Shown piece after piece: positions 24,704-33,596 of a stretch of 64,000 nt of DNA; position 1 is the stretch's first letter, and each line of letters opens with the position of its first letter. Where the stretch lies: the NCBI GenBank assembly GCA_910577405.1, contig CAJTMG010000006.1, forward strand, positions 1-64,000. The letters are read 5' to 3'. This DNA is from an uncultured Oscillibacter sp. (GTDB lineage Bacteria > Bacillota > Clostridia > Oscillospirales > Oscillospiraceae). The notes beneath the pieces were generated by a model. That model was not told the origin of the DNA and did no database searches. It saw only the letters and a program-made list of their open reading frames with translations. The position numbers and the translations under genes are program-made.

Positions 24704-25054
24704 TCAGAAAAAGGCTTTCGGCGTCAGATAGGTACGCTGGACATGGTTCATAATCATTTCAATGAGTTCTGAGGGAGAAGGCGGCCCGGTAAGGTCGTAG
24801 CGCGCCATTTGACAAAGACCGTCCGGGAACTGTTCCCAGGTCCGTTTTGCGACAGTCCGTATATTGCGTTCCACATTGGATGGCTTGCAGTGATATTGTC
24901 TGGCCACAGGCTTGTAAATCCGGCTCTCGACCTCCGTCAGACTGTTTTCGTCCTCCAGCGCCAGGACTGTTGACAAGACCAGAAGCCTATAACCGCAGTA
25001 ACGTTTCTGGATATGCAGTTCCTGCAAAGTCTGTTCAATATACCATTCAATCAT
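24704..25054 (-). CDS. stand-alone Spo0A C-terminal DNA-binding domain protein
   Basis: Resembles only the effector domain of the sporulation master regulator Spo0A. The region LHIQKRYCGYRLL ... RIYKPVARQY then SNVERNIRTVAKRTWEQ corresponds to the Spo0A recognition helices (in Spo0A, SRVERAIRHAIEVAW). Length is about 116 residues from MIEWYIE (25054), which has a GGGAG site; the frame is open 13 codons further without a site. There is no receiver domain, so binding cannot be controlled by phosphorylation in cis. It might compete at 0A boxes or control its own set of genes. Neighbours give no hint. Confidence 0.75.
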   Translation of the reverse strand: MIEWYIEQTLQELHIQKRYCGYRLLVLSTVLALEDENSLTEVESRIYKPVARQYHCKPSNVERNIRTVAKRTWEQFPDGLCQMARYDLTGPPSPSELIEMIMNHVQRTYLTPKAFF

Positions 25055-25453
25055 AGAAAAACCATCTCCCACATTTGCTGACATATGGGACATTATAAGC
25101 CCAAATCCAGCACGTAAAAAGAAATCCGACCGCTTTCGTCAAAGGCCGACAAGGGCAGGCGGGAGAATCAAACAGGGACGCGGCAAAAGCAGAAAAAGGA
25201 CGAAAAAAAGCGGCAGATACTGCTCCATGACCAGGGCTGAAAAAGCGCAGAAAATGACCGTTCAGGACAGCGGAAACAGAGCATTGCAGAGTCGATTTTT
25301 CGCAAAAAAAGAGGAAACAGAGGGCGTTTCAGCAGGCAAAACCAGGGCGGGGGGACCATTTCCTGCGGTTTCAATAGAAAAAGCAGTCTTTCAGCCCTCT
25401 GGGATACAGACTTCATGAAATGGAAAAAAATTGTGAAAACTGTATAATTCTCC
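25055..25453. other. intergenic gap, no gene seen
   Basis: About 400 bases between the Spo0A-like gene and the promoter of the PRTase-like gene. Open frames are short and of poor composition. No hairpin terminator or RNA gene is evident to me. Confidence 0.5.
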
Positions 25454-25482
25454 TAGACAAAATGGGAAAAATGTGGTATGAT
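25454..25482 (+). promoter_or_regulatory. promoter for the PRTase-like gene
   Basis: TAGACA (25454-25459), 17 bases, TATGAT (25477-25482). The gene's AAAGGAGG and ATG 25538 follow. A second possible -10 (TATAAT, 25443-25448) lies just upstream. Confidence 0.5.
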
Positions 25483-25537
25483 TTAGGCAGTTTATAAAAA
25501 GCGCCCTGTCCCAGCAAAAAGTTAAAGGAGGCATATC

Positions 25538-26179
25538 ATGGAACCTAAATTTGCAAACCTGCCGATTTGTGTAGGCGACGTAAACCTTCGGGTCGCCCGG
25601 GGACACTTCGCCACCCGGCACAGTCATATCAACTACTTCATCGACGTAACCCGGCAGCAGTCCTGTCTTCTGGACGCGGAGGCCGTGGCGCGGGGATTGG
25701 CTCAGAAACAGCTTGCGTATACCATGGTGGATACGATTCTCTGCATGGACGGCACCCGGGTCATCGGCACCTGTCTTGCCCAGCAGCTTACCCAGGGTGC
25801 GCGGTCGGTGAACGCCGGGAAGGATATCAATATCCTCCGGGAGAACCTGACCAGCAACGGACAGCTGATTTTCCGCGAGAACGCCCATTTCATGCTGAAG
25901 GATAAAAACGTCCTGATTCTGATGGCCTCCATCACCACCGGCGGCCAGGTGGAAAAGGGTATGCGGTGCGTGAAGTACTACGGCGGCAAGGTGGCTGGCG
26001 TGGCGGCAATCTACAGCTACATGAAGGAGATCGACGGCGTGGGCATCACCTCGCTGTTTGACACCACCCATCTGCCCGGTTACGCCAGCTATTCTCCGGA
26101 GGAGTGCCCGCTGTGCAAAAAGGGCCAGGAGGTAGACGCGGTCGTGGACAAGTTCGGCTATTCCTCCCTCCAGGGCTGA
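25538..26179 (+). CDS. phosphoribosyltransferase-fold protein with a degenerate PRPP loop
   Basis: A type I PRTase-fold protein, closest in look to orotate-phosphoribosyltransferase-like proteins. The strand-loop that normally binds PRPP (hydrophobics, Asp-Asp, then TTGG) reads VLILMASITTGGQ at about residues 125-137: TTGG is kept, but the paired acidic residues are Met-Ala. A CP-C zinc-like end (EECPLCKKGQ) follows near residue 190. The protein has 213 residues. ATG 25538 follows AAAGGAGG. It is monocistronic, with a terminator at 26211-26250. It could be regulatory or have an altered substrate; the catalytic role is uncertain. Confidence 0.7.
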   Translation: MEPKFANLPICVGDVNLRVARGHFATRHSHINYFIDVTRQQSCLLDAEAVARGLAQKQLAYTMVDTILCMDGTRVIGTCLAQQLTQGARSVNAGKDINILRENLTSNGQLIFRENAHFMLKDKNVLILMASITTGGQVEKGMRCVKYYGGKVAGVAAIYSYMKEIDGVGITSLFDTTHLPGYASYSPEECPLCKKGQEVDAVVDKFGYSSLQG

Positions 26180-26210
26180 GAGACCCGAACGGACCGGAAA
26201 CAAAAAAAGA

Positions 26211-26250
26211 CCTCGATGCAGGAAGCCTTTGTACTGCATCGAGGTTTTGT
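26211..26250. terminator. bidirectional terminator
   Basis: A perfect 11-base stem CCTCGATGCAG/CTGCATCGAGG (26211-26221, 26234-26244) is flanked by an A-run before it and TTTTGTT after it. It separates the convergent PRTase-like and oxidoreductase genes. Confidence 0.85.
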
Positions 26251-26261
26251 TATGTTCGGAT

Positions 26262-27398
26262 TCAGGAGACGACAACCCAGACATTGCCGTCCTGAGCGGA
26301 GCGCATACAGGCTTCGGTAAACCGGAGGCCCGCGATGCCGTCGGCGACCGTGGGATAGCGGAGGCCGTCAGGAACCGTCTGGCCTTTTCTTGCCAGGAGG
26401 TCACAGCAGAAAGCCCGGTAGACGTTGGCGAACGCCTCATAGAAGCCCTCCGGATGTCCCGCGGGGAGCCGGCACTGCTGGGTACAGGCATCATAGCAGT
26501 ATTCCTTATTGGCGGTCAGGATGCGCACAGGCTCGTTCAGGGGCGCGTAGAGAAGCTCCATCGGCCGGGTGTGACGCCATTCCAGAGAGCCTTTGTCGCC
26601 GTAGACCCGGATACGAACGCCGCAGTCGCTTCCGGTGGCAATCTGGGAGGCCCACATCATCCCCGGCACGTTGCCCTCGTAGTTCATCAGAACCTGAATA
26701 TCATGCTCCAGCGGCGAATTCTTGTAGGGCGTGAACCGGGCCAGCACAGATTCCAGTTTCAGGCCGGTCATCTGAGAAATCAGGGCCTCCAGATGGGTCC
26801 CGATATCGGCGCAGCAGGCAGAGCCTCCCGCCCGCACCGGGTCCAGCCGCCAGAGGGCCTGATCGCTCTTTTTGGCCACGGTGGAGACGATCAGCCAATC
26901 CTGGGGGTACTCGGCAATGATATTGATGATCTCGCCGATTTCACCCCGGTCGATCATTTCCCGGGCCTGACGAATGACGGCATAGGACGCGTAGGTATAG
27001 GTAACGCCGAAGGCCAGCCCCTTTTCTTCCGCGATTTTTTGCAGCTCCAGGCCCTGGGCGGTATTGATGCAGATGGGCTTGTCACAGACCACATGGATGC
27101 CATGATTCAGGAAACACTTTGCAATCTCATAGTGGGTGTCTGTAGGCGTGACGATGGACACAAAATCGATACCGTCCTCACGGCTGGATTCCGCCTCGGC
27201 CATCTCCTGATAAGAGCCGTAGACCCTGGACAAATCGCTGACGTTCCAGGCGGCGGCGGTCTCCCGGTTCTTCTCCGGATTCCGGGTAAAACAGCCCGCC
27301 TTCAGCACCGCCAGCTCGTCCGCGCAGGCTCCCCGCCGGTGTACGTTGCCGATAAAGGCCCCGTTGCCCCCGCCTACCATGCCAAAGGATAGCTTCAT
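26262..27398 (-). CDS. Gfo/Idh/MocA family oxidoreductase
   Basis: An NAD(P)-dependent sugar/inositol-type dehydrogenase. The 378-residue protein starts MKLSFGMVGGGNGAFIG, the dinucleotide-binding motif. It has the family's VCDKPICINTAQG (the EKP-like catalytic Lys, about 103) and a C-terminal alpha/beta domain with ADIGTHLEALI. Such enzymes oxidise ring hydroxyls of sugars, inositols or glycosides; the substrate is not evident. It stands alone after a bidirectional terminator. Confidence 0.9.
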   Translation of the reverse strand: MKLSFGMVGGGNGAFIGNVHRRGACADELAVLKAGCFTRNPEKNRETAAAWNVSDLSRVYGSYQEMAEAESSREDGIDFVSIVTPTDTHYEIAKCFLNHGIHVVCDKPICINTAQGLELQKIAEEKGLAFGVTYTYASYAVIRQAREMIDRGEIGEIINIIAEYPQDWLIVSTVAKKSDQALWRLDPVRAGGSACCADIGTHLEALISQMTGLKLESVLARFTPYKNSPLEHDIQVLMNYEGNVPGMMWASQIATGSDCGVRIRVYGDKGSLEWRHTRPMELLYAPLNEPVRILTANKEYCYDACTQQCRLPAGHPEGFYEAFANVYRAFCCDLLARKGQTVPDGLRYPTVADGIAGLRFTEACMRSAQDGNVWVVVS

Positions 27399-27570
27399 GA
27401 TATCGCTCCTTCCAGATTTTTATTTTTCCAATCGTTTTTGTAAGCCCATCATAAAGAATTTCCGACAAAAAGTCAACGTTCCTGCCATATTCTTTCCCCA
27501 AATATAGCCTTGTCCCATGAGCAAACGTCCTCCGGCAGTGGGCAGACTGGAAAAGCGGCTGGAAATAAAC
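27399..27570. other. intergenic, divergent promoter region
   Basis: About 345 bases separate the oxidoreductase start from the HPr-like gene. This part, A+T-rich near 27420-27500, probably contains the oxidoreductase promoter, but I cannot pick a convincing one. No gene is seen. Confidence 0.4.
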
Positions 27571-27600
27571 GTGAAACTGTACAATAATAGGGTGTATAAT
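27571..27600 (+). promoter_or_regulatory. promoter for the HPr-like gene
   Basis: GTGAAA (27571-27576), 18 bases, perfect TATAAT (27595-27600). A leader of about 138 bases precedes ATG 27745. Confidence 0.45.
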
Positions 27601-27744
27601 TTGTGAAAATCTAATAATAATGAAGATTGACGGAAAGCACAGGGACTGCTAGAATGTGAGCAACCTCAAGAGAGAAACCACATGAGGAAACACACAAGGT
27701 AATCGATTCAATAAAACCAATCTGCAATTTTTTGGGAGGTTATT

Positions 27745-27972
27745 ATGATGCATCCTGAGATTGAAATTAAAGACAAAGCACAGGTAGAGAAGATCAACCG
27801 TCTGGCTACCGAAGTGCCTTACGAAGTCTGGCTGAGCACCGGCACCCTGATGCTTGACGCCCGTTCTCTGCTGGGTCTGTACGCCCTGATTGGCAAGCGG
27901 GCCAAGGTCGTGACGGAAGACGACGTGAATCCCAAGATGGTGCAGCGTCTGGTAGCGAAGATGGCTCGATAA
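27745..27972 (+). CDS. HPr-like protein lacking the active-site histidine
   Basis: A 75-residue protein with the second half of an HPr fold. LDARSLLGLYALIGK aligns with the regulatory-serine helix of HPr (KSIMGVMSLG). The N-terminal part (VPYEVWLSTGTLM) has no HARPA motif, so it cannot carry phosphate on histidine. It is thus similar in logic to Crh of Bacillus, which keeps only the serine. It is shorter than HPr (about 87) because the first strand and loop are reduced. Start 27745 follows GGGAGG at 27734-27739; ATG 27748 is also possible. Its own promoter and two terminators frame it. Confidence 0.75.
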   Translation: MMHPEIEIKDKAQVEKINRLATEVPYEVWLSTGTLMLDARSLLGLYALIGKRAKVVTEDDVNPKMVQRLVAKMAR

Positions 27973-27984
27973 GAAAGCAAAAAC

Positions 27985-28018
27985 GGCGCCTCCGGGGTAC
28001 AAAAGAACCGGAAGCGCC
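27985..28018. terminator. terminator hairpin 1 after the HPr-like gene
   Basis: Stem GGCGCCTCCGG/CCGGAAGCGCC with one mismatch and a loop of about 12. On the minus strand it is followed by GTTTTTGC; on the plus strand by a weak ATATTTT. Confidence 0.65.
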
Positions 28019-28036
28019 ATATTTTCTGCAAAAAAC

Positions 28037-28070
28037 AAAGCGTCTGGAATGAGGAAGCTCCAGGCGCTTT
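28037..28070. terminator. terminator hairpin 2 between convergent genes
   Basis: Stem AAAGCGTCTGGA/TCCAGGCGCTTT with one G-U pair. T-rich tails follow on both strands, so it can end the histidine-kinase operon as well as the HPr-like gene. Confidence 0.75.
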
Positions 28071-28085
28071 ATTTTGTAAAAATCA

Positions 28086-31000
28086 CTAAGAATCCTGACG
28101 GCGGAAGACCTGATGGAGGGTTTGATAGAGCTTATCCACCTCCACGGGCTTGGAGAGGTGGCCGTTCATACCGCACTCCACGGATTTTTTCAGGTCGTCG
28201 TCGAAGGCGTTGGCGGACATGGCGATAATGGGGATGGTCCGGCAGTCCTCCCGTGGCAGGTTCCGGATTGCCCTGGTAGCCTCCAGGCCGTCCATCACGG
28301 GCATCATGATATCCATCAGAATCACGTCGTAGGTCCCCGGCGGCGTGCTCCGGATGCGCTCCACGGCCTGGGAACCGTCATTCACGCAGTCCACAGAGCA
28401 CCCACGCTCCTCCAGAAGGCACTGGGCGATTTCGGCGTTCAGCTCGTTGTCCTCCACCACCAGCACCCGGCAGCCCGCAAAAGACAGCGTCTCCTCCGGA
28501 GTTTCGGTCTCCAGCTGTCTGCCCAGGGCCAGCGGGATTGTAAACCGGAAGGTGCTCCCCTTGCCCGGCGCGCTCTCAAGCTGGATATTGCTGCCCATCA
28601 TCTGAATCAAGCGGCTGCTGATGGACAAACCCAGTCCTGTGCCCTGCTGCTTGGCCGGATTGGTCCCGGAAGCCTGCTCAAAGGACCGGAAGACCCGCTC
28701 CTGTTCCTCCAATGGAATCCCGATCCCGGTGTCCTGTACCGAGAAGGAGACCAGCGGCGTTCCGTCGGCCCCTGGACGCTCTGAGACGGACAGCGTAATG
28801 GTCCCCTCCGGCGGCGTGAACTTCACCGCGTTGCCCAGAAGGTTAATCAGCACCTGACTGATCCGCATTTTGTCCGCAAGGAACCATCGGTGGGTCAGGG
28901 AAATCTCCTGCAAAAACCGGATATTCCGCGCCGAGGCCTGGGAAGCAATCAGTTCCCGGATGGTGTCCAGCATTTCATCCACATCGAAGTCCTGGGGTTC
29001 CAGCTTCATCTTGCCGCTCTCTATTTTGGACATATCGAGAATATCGTTGATAAGCCCCAGAAGATACTTGGAGGAATTCTCAATTTTTTGCAGGCAGTCC
29101 AGCATCCGGGCCGGATCGTCCTGCTTCTGTAAGGCGATGGCTGTCATCCCAATAATGCCGTTCATTGGGGTACGGATTTCGTGGCTCATACGGGAGAGGA
29201 ATTCGGACTTGGCTTTGCTGGCGATATCGTGCTGACGCTGGTTGAGCTGGCTTTGAATCACCCGCCCCAGTTCGGCAAGGTCCTGATAACGGGCTGGGTC
29301 GTCCAGGAAACCGGCGGGCAGGCCCAGAATGCAGAGATTGCCCATATAACTCCCGCTGTCATACATTGGAAGGACCACGCCCTGCTCCCCCGGCTCCACG
29401 CTGAGGAAGCACTGTACCACGGCTTCCTGACTGTCCTCCGGCGTAAAGACCCGCACCTCTTCCCGGTCCAGCCAGCGGAAAAACGCCTCCTTGTCGGCCT
29501 CCTGATATCTCCGCACGCTTCCAGCAGAGGCCTTTCCGTCCCGCCGCCACTGGAAGCTCAGATAGTTGGAATTGAAATCCGCCCGAAGAAGGGATACCAG
29601 CACCCCCTCAGCCTGATAAAAGCGCCCGATTTTCCGGACCATCAGCGTCATCTGAGCCGGGAAGTCCTCTCCCTTTTCAAAGAGGTCCAGGGCCACGGAC
29701 ACCAGATTCACATCCGCGCCGTAGTTCAGGGAATTCACGTCCATTTCCTGTAAGGGCGGCAGCGGCTGAGGATTCTCCAGGTCTTCATAGAACCGGAAAC
29801 CGCTTGCGGGAACGGCCAGCTTTGCCATACGGATCAGGTTCTCGGAAAAGTGCTCCCTGCCGCCGCAGACCAGTCCAGCGGTAATGCGCAGGCCGAACTG
29901 TTCCTCCTGAAACCGCTCCAGCGCGCCGGAAAGCAGAGCGTCCGCAAATTCTGCCGCCGCGGGACGTTCCAGCCCTTCCAGCCAGATCACGAACTCGTCC
30001 CGGTTCAGCCGCAGGGCCTCCGTATGGCAGCCTGAAGACTCCGAAAGCCGCCCGCAGTGTTCCCGCACCAGACTGCCCGCTTCCTCCAGAATCATGTTTC
30101 CGAAGACGATTCCGTTTTTCTCATTCAACTGCCGCAGATGGTCCAGGAACAGGCAGACCAGGACGCCCTCCGGATGCTGCTGCCGGGCCGTTTTGAGCCT
30201 CTGGATGCCCGCGCTGTAAACCCAAAGCCCGCTGGCTCCGTCGATGGTATTCCTGCGCAGGCGTTCGGCCTCCCGTTCCTTCTGCTCCTGAATATCCTGG
30301 ATACTGCCCACCAGCTTCCAGCGCCGCCCGTCGGTATCGTAGACGGCTTTCCCGGCCAGAAGCACCCATCGGAATTCGGACTCCCCCGGCCAGCGCATCC
30401 GGAACTCGGCGGAGAGATGGTCGGCGTCCTTCTGAAGGGCCTGCAAAGCGTCTTTCCGGTCGGCCTCGTAGATATACTCTGGATTAATCAGCCCGCTTTC
30501 CGACTGTGGGCTGTGCCATTGTCCGCTGACGGTGGGATGGTTCACAATATCCAACAGCTGACTTTGGAGGTCGTAGGAGAAGAAAATATCCTTTGAGGAC
30601 TCCAACGCCAGCTTATACCGTTCTTTTTCCTCCAGGAGGATATTTTCCGCTTCCTTCTGCTGCTCCGTCAGGCGGACGACCACATCATAAAGGGCGTCGA
30701 CCTCCAGGATATTGGAAGGCCTGAACCGCTGCAAGCCGCCCCGCCCCTCCTGAATGCACTGCATCAGCCGCTGGACGGGCCGGGTCAGATGCCGCACCGC
30801 CAGGTAGATGCCCGCCACGCCGAAGGCCAGACCAATCAGGATAGAAACTACCATCCAGACGTAAAGCTGACGGCTCATGCCAAAGAGATCGTCATCGGTA
30901 TCCAGCCCCAGAAGCACCCAGTCGGTATGCTCGTAGGGCGCATTCTTCCCGTAGAGCAGCAGGGGGCAGACCACAGCATAAACGTCCCCGCCGCCGCCCC

Positions 31001-31970
31001 GGACGCCCTCCACCAAAGAGAGATTCTTGTACCGCGTCTCCCGAAGGGTAAAGCCGTCCTCGTCCAGAAGGCTGTACAGGGCGCCCTTGCCCACCAGCGG
31101 CCGGTACTGCCCGTCGTCCCGGAGGGCCAGAAGGTAGCCGGATTCCTGCTCCTCGTTCAGCTCGGCCACGGGGAAGTAATCACAAATCTGACGGCTGGAA
31201 ATCTCCACGCCCAGCACGCCATAAACCCGCCCCTGACAGCGCAGAGGAATGGAATAGGCAATCATCTGATACCCCGCGTCCTGCTCCAAGGAGAAGGGAA
31301 GGGACCAGCAGCCCAGATCTTTTGCATTGGCCTCAGGGTACTCCTGACCGGCCTGCCAGGGGTCGAAAAAGAAGTCGTCTGAAGGCCCGCCGTCCAGATG
31401 GAACCGGGTAGACCAGCTGGCGTCCAGGGGGATATTCCAGGTACGGGAGAGCTGCTTGCTGCCCCGTTCCAGGAGAAGGTCAGAGTGATTCAAGGGATTG
31501 GTATTGGGGTCGGAATCCCGGATGAAGAAGCCGTCGAATTCCCCGGGGGACAGGGAATTGCCGCTGGTAAGTATGAGGAACACGCCGGTGGTGGTATTAT
31601 TCTGAAGGATATCCAGGCAATCCGGGAAGAGCGTCTCCAGAAACCGGACCTGCTGTTCGCCGGAACGCAGAAGCGCGTCCAGGGAGGTCTGCTCCTGCTC
31701 CAGGAAGTCCTCCAGAAGACCGTTCATCACCGCCTCCTGTTCATAGATCGCGGACCAGCGCTGCTTCATATCGTTTTCCAGAATGACTTTCCGGTTTTCC
31801 ACCAGCCGGCCCATCATTCCAGCGGAGTACTCCTCCAGGGCGCCAGCCGTCCGGCGAACCACCAGGGTGCCGATGGCTATGACGCTCTGGACCAGCATAA
31901 TGGCAATCAAGGGGACCAGGAAAATCCGGAAAATGGTGGACTTTCGCCCCTTCTCTACGCGCCCGTCCAT
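28086..31970 (-). CDS. very large hybrid sensor histidine kinase with REC domain
   Basis: A membrane sensor kinase of 1294 residues. Order: TM helix (about 15-38), extracytoplasmic Cache-like sensor (about 40-365), TM helix (about 372-395), HAMP (396-450), PAS (about 455-570), a degenerate GGDEF-like domain (about 590-735, NRDEF at the active loop), and a GAF-like domain (about 765-925). These are followed by HisKA with MSHEIRTPMNG (phospho-His near 960), HATPase (DTGIGI, GTGLGLS) and a C-terminal REC with VVEDNELNAE and the phospho-acceptor Asp in LMDIMMP. It lies seven bases after the solute-binding lipoprotein gene, so the pair probably senses a bound sugar or similar ligand. No output regulator is adjacent. 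Confidence 0.93.
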   Translation of the reverse strand: MDGRVEKGRKSTIFRIFLVPLIAIMLVQSVIAIGTLVVRRTAGALEEYSAGMMGRLVENRKVILENDMKQRWSAIYEQEAVMNGLLEDFLEQEQTSLDALLRSGEQQVRFLETLFPDCLDILQNNTTTGVFLILTSGNSLSPGEFDGFFIRDSDPNTNPLNHSDLLLERGSKQLSRTWNIPLDASWSTRFHLDGGPSDDFFFDPWQAGQEYPEANAKDLGCWSLPFSLEQDAGYQMIAYSIPLRCQGRVYGVLGVEISSRQICDYFPVAELNEEQESGYLLALRDDGQYRPLVGKGALYSLLDEDGFTLRETRYKNLSLVEGVRGGGGDVYAVVCPLLLYGKNAPYEHTDWVLLGLDTDDDLFGMSRQLYVWMVVSILIGLAFGVAGIYLAVRHLTRPVQRLMQCIQEGRGGLQRFRPSNILEVDALYDVVVRLTEQQKEAENILLEEKERYKLALESSKDIFFSYDLQSQLLDIVNHPTVSGQWHSPQSESGLINPEYIYEADRKDALQALQKDADHLSAEFRMRWPGESEFRWVLLAGKAVYDTDGRRWKLVGSIQDIQEQKEREAERLRRNTIDGASGLWVYSAGIQRLKTARQQHPEGVLVCLFLDHLRQLNEKNGIVFGNMILEEAGSLVREHCGRLSESSGCHTEALRLNRDEFVIWLEGLERPAAAEFADALLSGALERFQEEQFGLRITAGLVCGGREHFSENLIRMAKLAVPASGFRFYEDLENPQPLPPLQEMDVNSLNYGADVNLVSVALDLFEKGEDFPAQMTLMVRKIGRFYQAEGVLVSLLRADFNSNYLSFQWRRDGKASAGSVRRYQEADKEAFFRWLDREEVRVFTPEDSQEAVVQCFLSVEPGEQGVVLPMYDSGSYMGNLCILGLPAGFLDDPARYQDLAELGRVIQSQLNQRQHDIASKAKSEFLSRMSHEIRTPMNGIIGMTAIALQKQDDPARMLDCLQKIENSSKYLLGLINDILDMSKIESGKMKLEPQDFDVDEMLDTIRELIASQASARNIRFLQEISLTHRWFLADKMRISQVLINLLGNAVKFTPPEGTITLSVSERPGADGTPLVSFSVQDTGIGIPLEEQERVFRSFEQASGTNPAKQQGTGLGLSISSRLIQMMGSNIQLESAPGKGSTFRFTIPLALGRQLETETPEETLSFAGCRVLVVEDNELNAEIAQCLLEERGCSVDCVNDGSQAVERIRSTPPGTYDVILMDIMMPVMDGLEATRAIRNLPREDCRTIPIIAMSANAFDDDLKKSVECGMNGHLSKPVEVDKLYQTLHQVFRRQDS

Positions 31971-31976
31971 AGGCAG

Positions 31977-33431
31977 TTACTGGCTGACGGCGGCGTTCAG
32001 GGCATCGCAGAAGCCGCCGTACCAGGACTGGAACGCGTCCTCGCTCACATAATCCGCTGCGGCCTCTTCCAAACTTGCGCCCCCGGCCATAGCTTCCACC
32101 ACGGCGGCACGGTCTTCCGCGGCGCGGTCAGCCAGGTTGTACTCCAGCACTTTCCGGGCGATGTAGGCATTGGGGAAACTCTTGCTGGTATAAAGGGTGA
32201 TATTCTCCATCTCGTCAAAAACAGCGGTAAGGCAGTCGTAAGTCTTAGGCACGACCTCCAGCTTCTGCTCAGAAATCACCCGGCTCAGGGCTTCGGTGCT
32301 GTTGGCGTCCTTCCGCACGGGGAAGTAACCGGAAACGCAGCCGAACCGCAGGTTATTGTCTGCCTGAGTGAACCATTTCAGGAATTCCACCGCGGCGTAC
32401 TCATGCTTTAAATCAGATTTGCTGACCACCATACCCGCGCCCTGCTGCACGGCGTAATTCCGGCCGCCCTCGAACACGGGAGACGGCAGAACGAGACAAT
32501 CGATGGGATGGGTCCCGCTGTCCAGCTCCACCTGACTGGGGAAGTACATGGAGGAAGCGGTGGAGCCGGTGTAGGCCAGGAGTTCGCCGGTTTTCACGTC
32601 ATCGGAGCGGAAGGAGCCGTAAGCGCCGAACCAGCCCATGACGATGGGGATATAGTAATTCTCCCAGAGCCGGCGAAGGGCGTCCTCGGGAAGCTGCAAG
32701 GTCACTTCCCCGCCCTCCACCTGGAACATCTCCGTGCCAAGCTGCTGCATTCCGATGATAAAATAATTGGCCATAGCGTCCCGCCCATAGAGCGCCTTTC
32801 CGTCGTTGGGGGTCTCGGTAAGGCTGTCGGTCCACTGATAGTAAGCCTCCGCGGTGGACACGACGCCCTCAATGGTCCGCAGGCTGTCCAGGGAAGCGCC
32901 TGTAGCCTCGGCGAAGACCTCCCAGTCGGTCTGATTGAGCATCAAAGTCTCTGTAGATTTAGCGACAGGAAAGATGCGCAGGCTGCCGTCGGACGCGATA
33001 CAGCCCTCGTCAATATAGGCGTCCACATACTGAGCCAGCTCGTCTTTGGAAAGGTACTCGGAAAGATTTGCCAGCGCGCCGGACTGTTCCAATTCATAAG
33101 CGGTATCGGCATAGGAAGAAAAGAGGTCCGGCATAGCGTCCGCCCCCACCTCTCCATTGACCGCCGCCCGCACAGCCGTCTCCAAATCGGACACAGAGCC
33201 CTGTGAGAAGCCCTGGACAGTAATCCCCAATTCCCGGCCCGCGGTGTCGTTGAATTCCTCTGTCAGCGCGTCAAAGGCGGCCTGCTGGGAACCGTTGTAG
33301 TAATGCCAGACCGTCAGGGAAACGGGGTCCTTCGGGCTGAGAGGGCTTTTGCTGCCGCAGGCTGTGGTCACCTGTAGGAGGGCTGTTATGCAGAGAAGAC
33401 AAATTATCCGCTGAAAAATACCATGTTTCAT
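31977..33431 (-). CDS. extracellular solute-binding lipoprotein, partner of the hybrid kinase
   Basis: An SBP_bac_1-type (sugar class) binding protein of 484 residues. The signal peptide ends ALLQVTTAC with Cys25 as the lipid site. The mature part begins with SLTVWHYYNGSQQAAFDAL, as in carbohydrate-binding proteins, and contains DLFSSYADTAYELEQ and NNLRFGCVSGYFPV segments. No transporter permease or ATPase is nearby; instead the kinase gene follows directly. I infer that it presents its ligand to the kinase sensor domain rather than to a transporter. The start follows AGAGGAAACC. A promoter lies at 33568-33596. Confidence 0.88.
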   Translation of the reverse strand: MKHGIFQRIICLLCITALLQVTTACGSKSPLSPKDPVSLTVWHYYNGSQQAAFDALTEEFNDTAGRELGITVQGFSQGSVSDLETAVRAAVNGEVGADAMPDLFSSYADTAYELEQSGALANLSEYLSKDELAQYVDAYIDEGCIASDGSLRIFPVAKSTETLMLNQTDWEVFAEATGASLDSLRTIEGVVSTAEAYYQWTDSLTETPNDGKALYGRDAMANYFIIGMQQLGTEMFQVEGGEVTLQLPEDALRRLWENYYIPIVMGWFGAYGSFRSDDVKTGELLAYTGSTASSMYFPSQVELDSGTHPIDCLVLPSPVFEGGRNYAVQQGAGMVVSKSDLKHEYAAVEFLKWFTQADNNLRFGCVSGYFPVRKDANSTEALSRVISEQKLEVVPKTYDCLTAVFDEMENITLYTSKSFPNAYIARKVLEYNLADRAAEDRAAVVEAMAGGASLEEAAADYVSEDAFQSWYGGFCDALNAAVSQ

Positions 33432-33567
33432 AGAGGTTTCCTCTCACTTTCTTAACCGGCGATTCAGCGGAAAAACAGGTTTTTTCCATGCCGGACCGCT
33501 GGATTTTATACAGGGACATTCCCGTTTCATCTGTAGGAGCGCGGTGGAAATTCTGTTATGATATACC

Positions 33568-33596
33568 ATTCTAACATAAGCGTCCGCTGTTTTCAA
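33568..33596 (-). promoter_or_regulatory. promoter for the lipoprotein-kinase operon
   Basis: Minus strand: TTGAAA (33596-33591), 17 bases, TAGAAT (33573-33568), with a leader of about 130 bases. Confidence 0.55.

Noticed and set aside
25391..26494. 367-codon minus-strand frame over the PRTase-like gene and the oxidoreductase end
   Set aside because: Crosses a bidirectional terminator and is antisense to two recognised genes.
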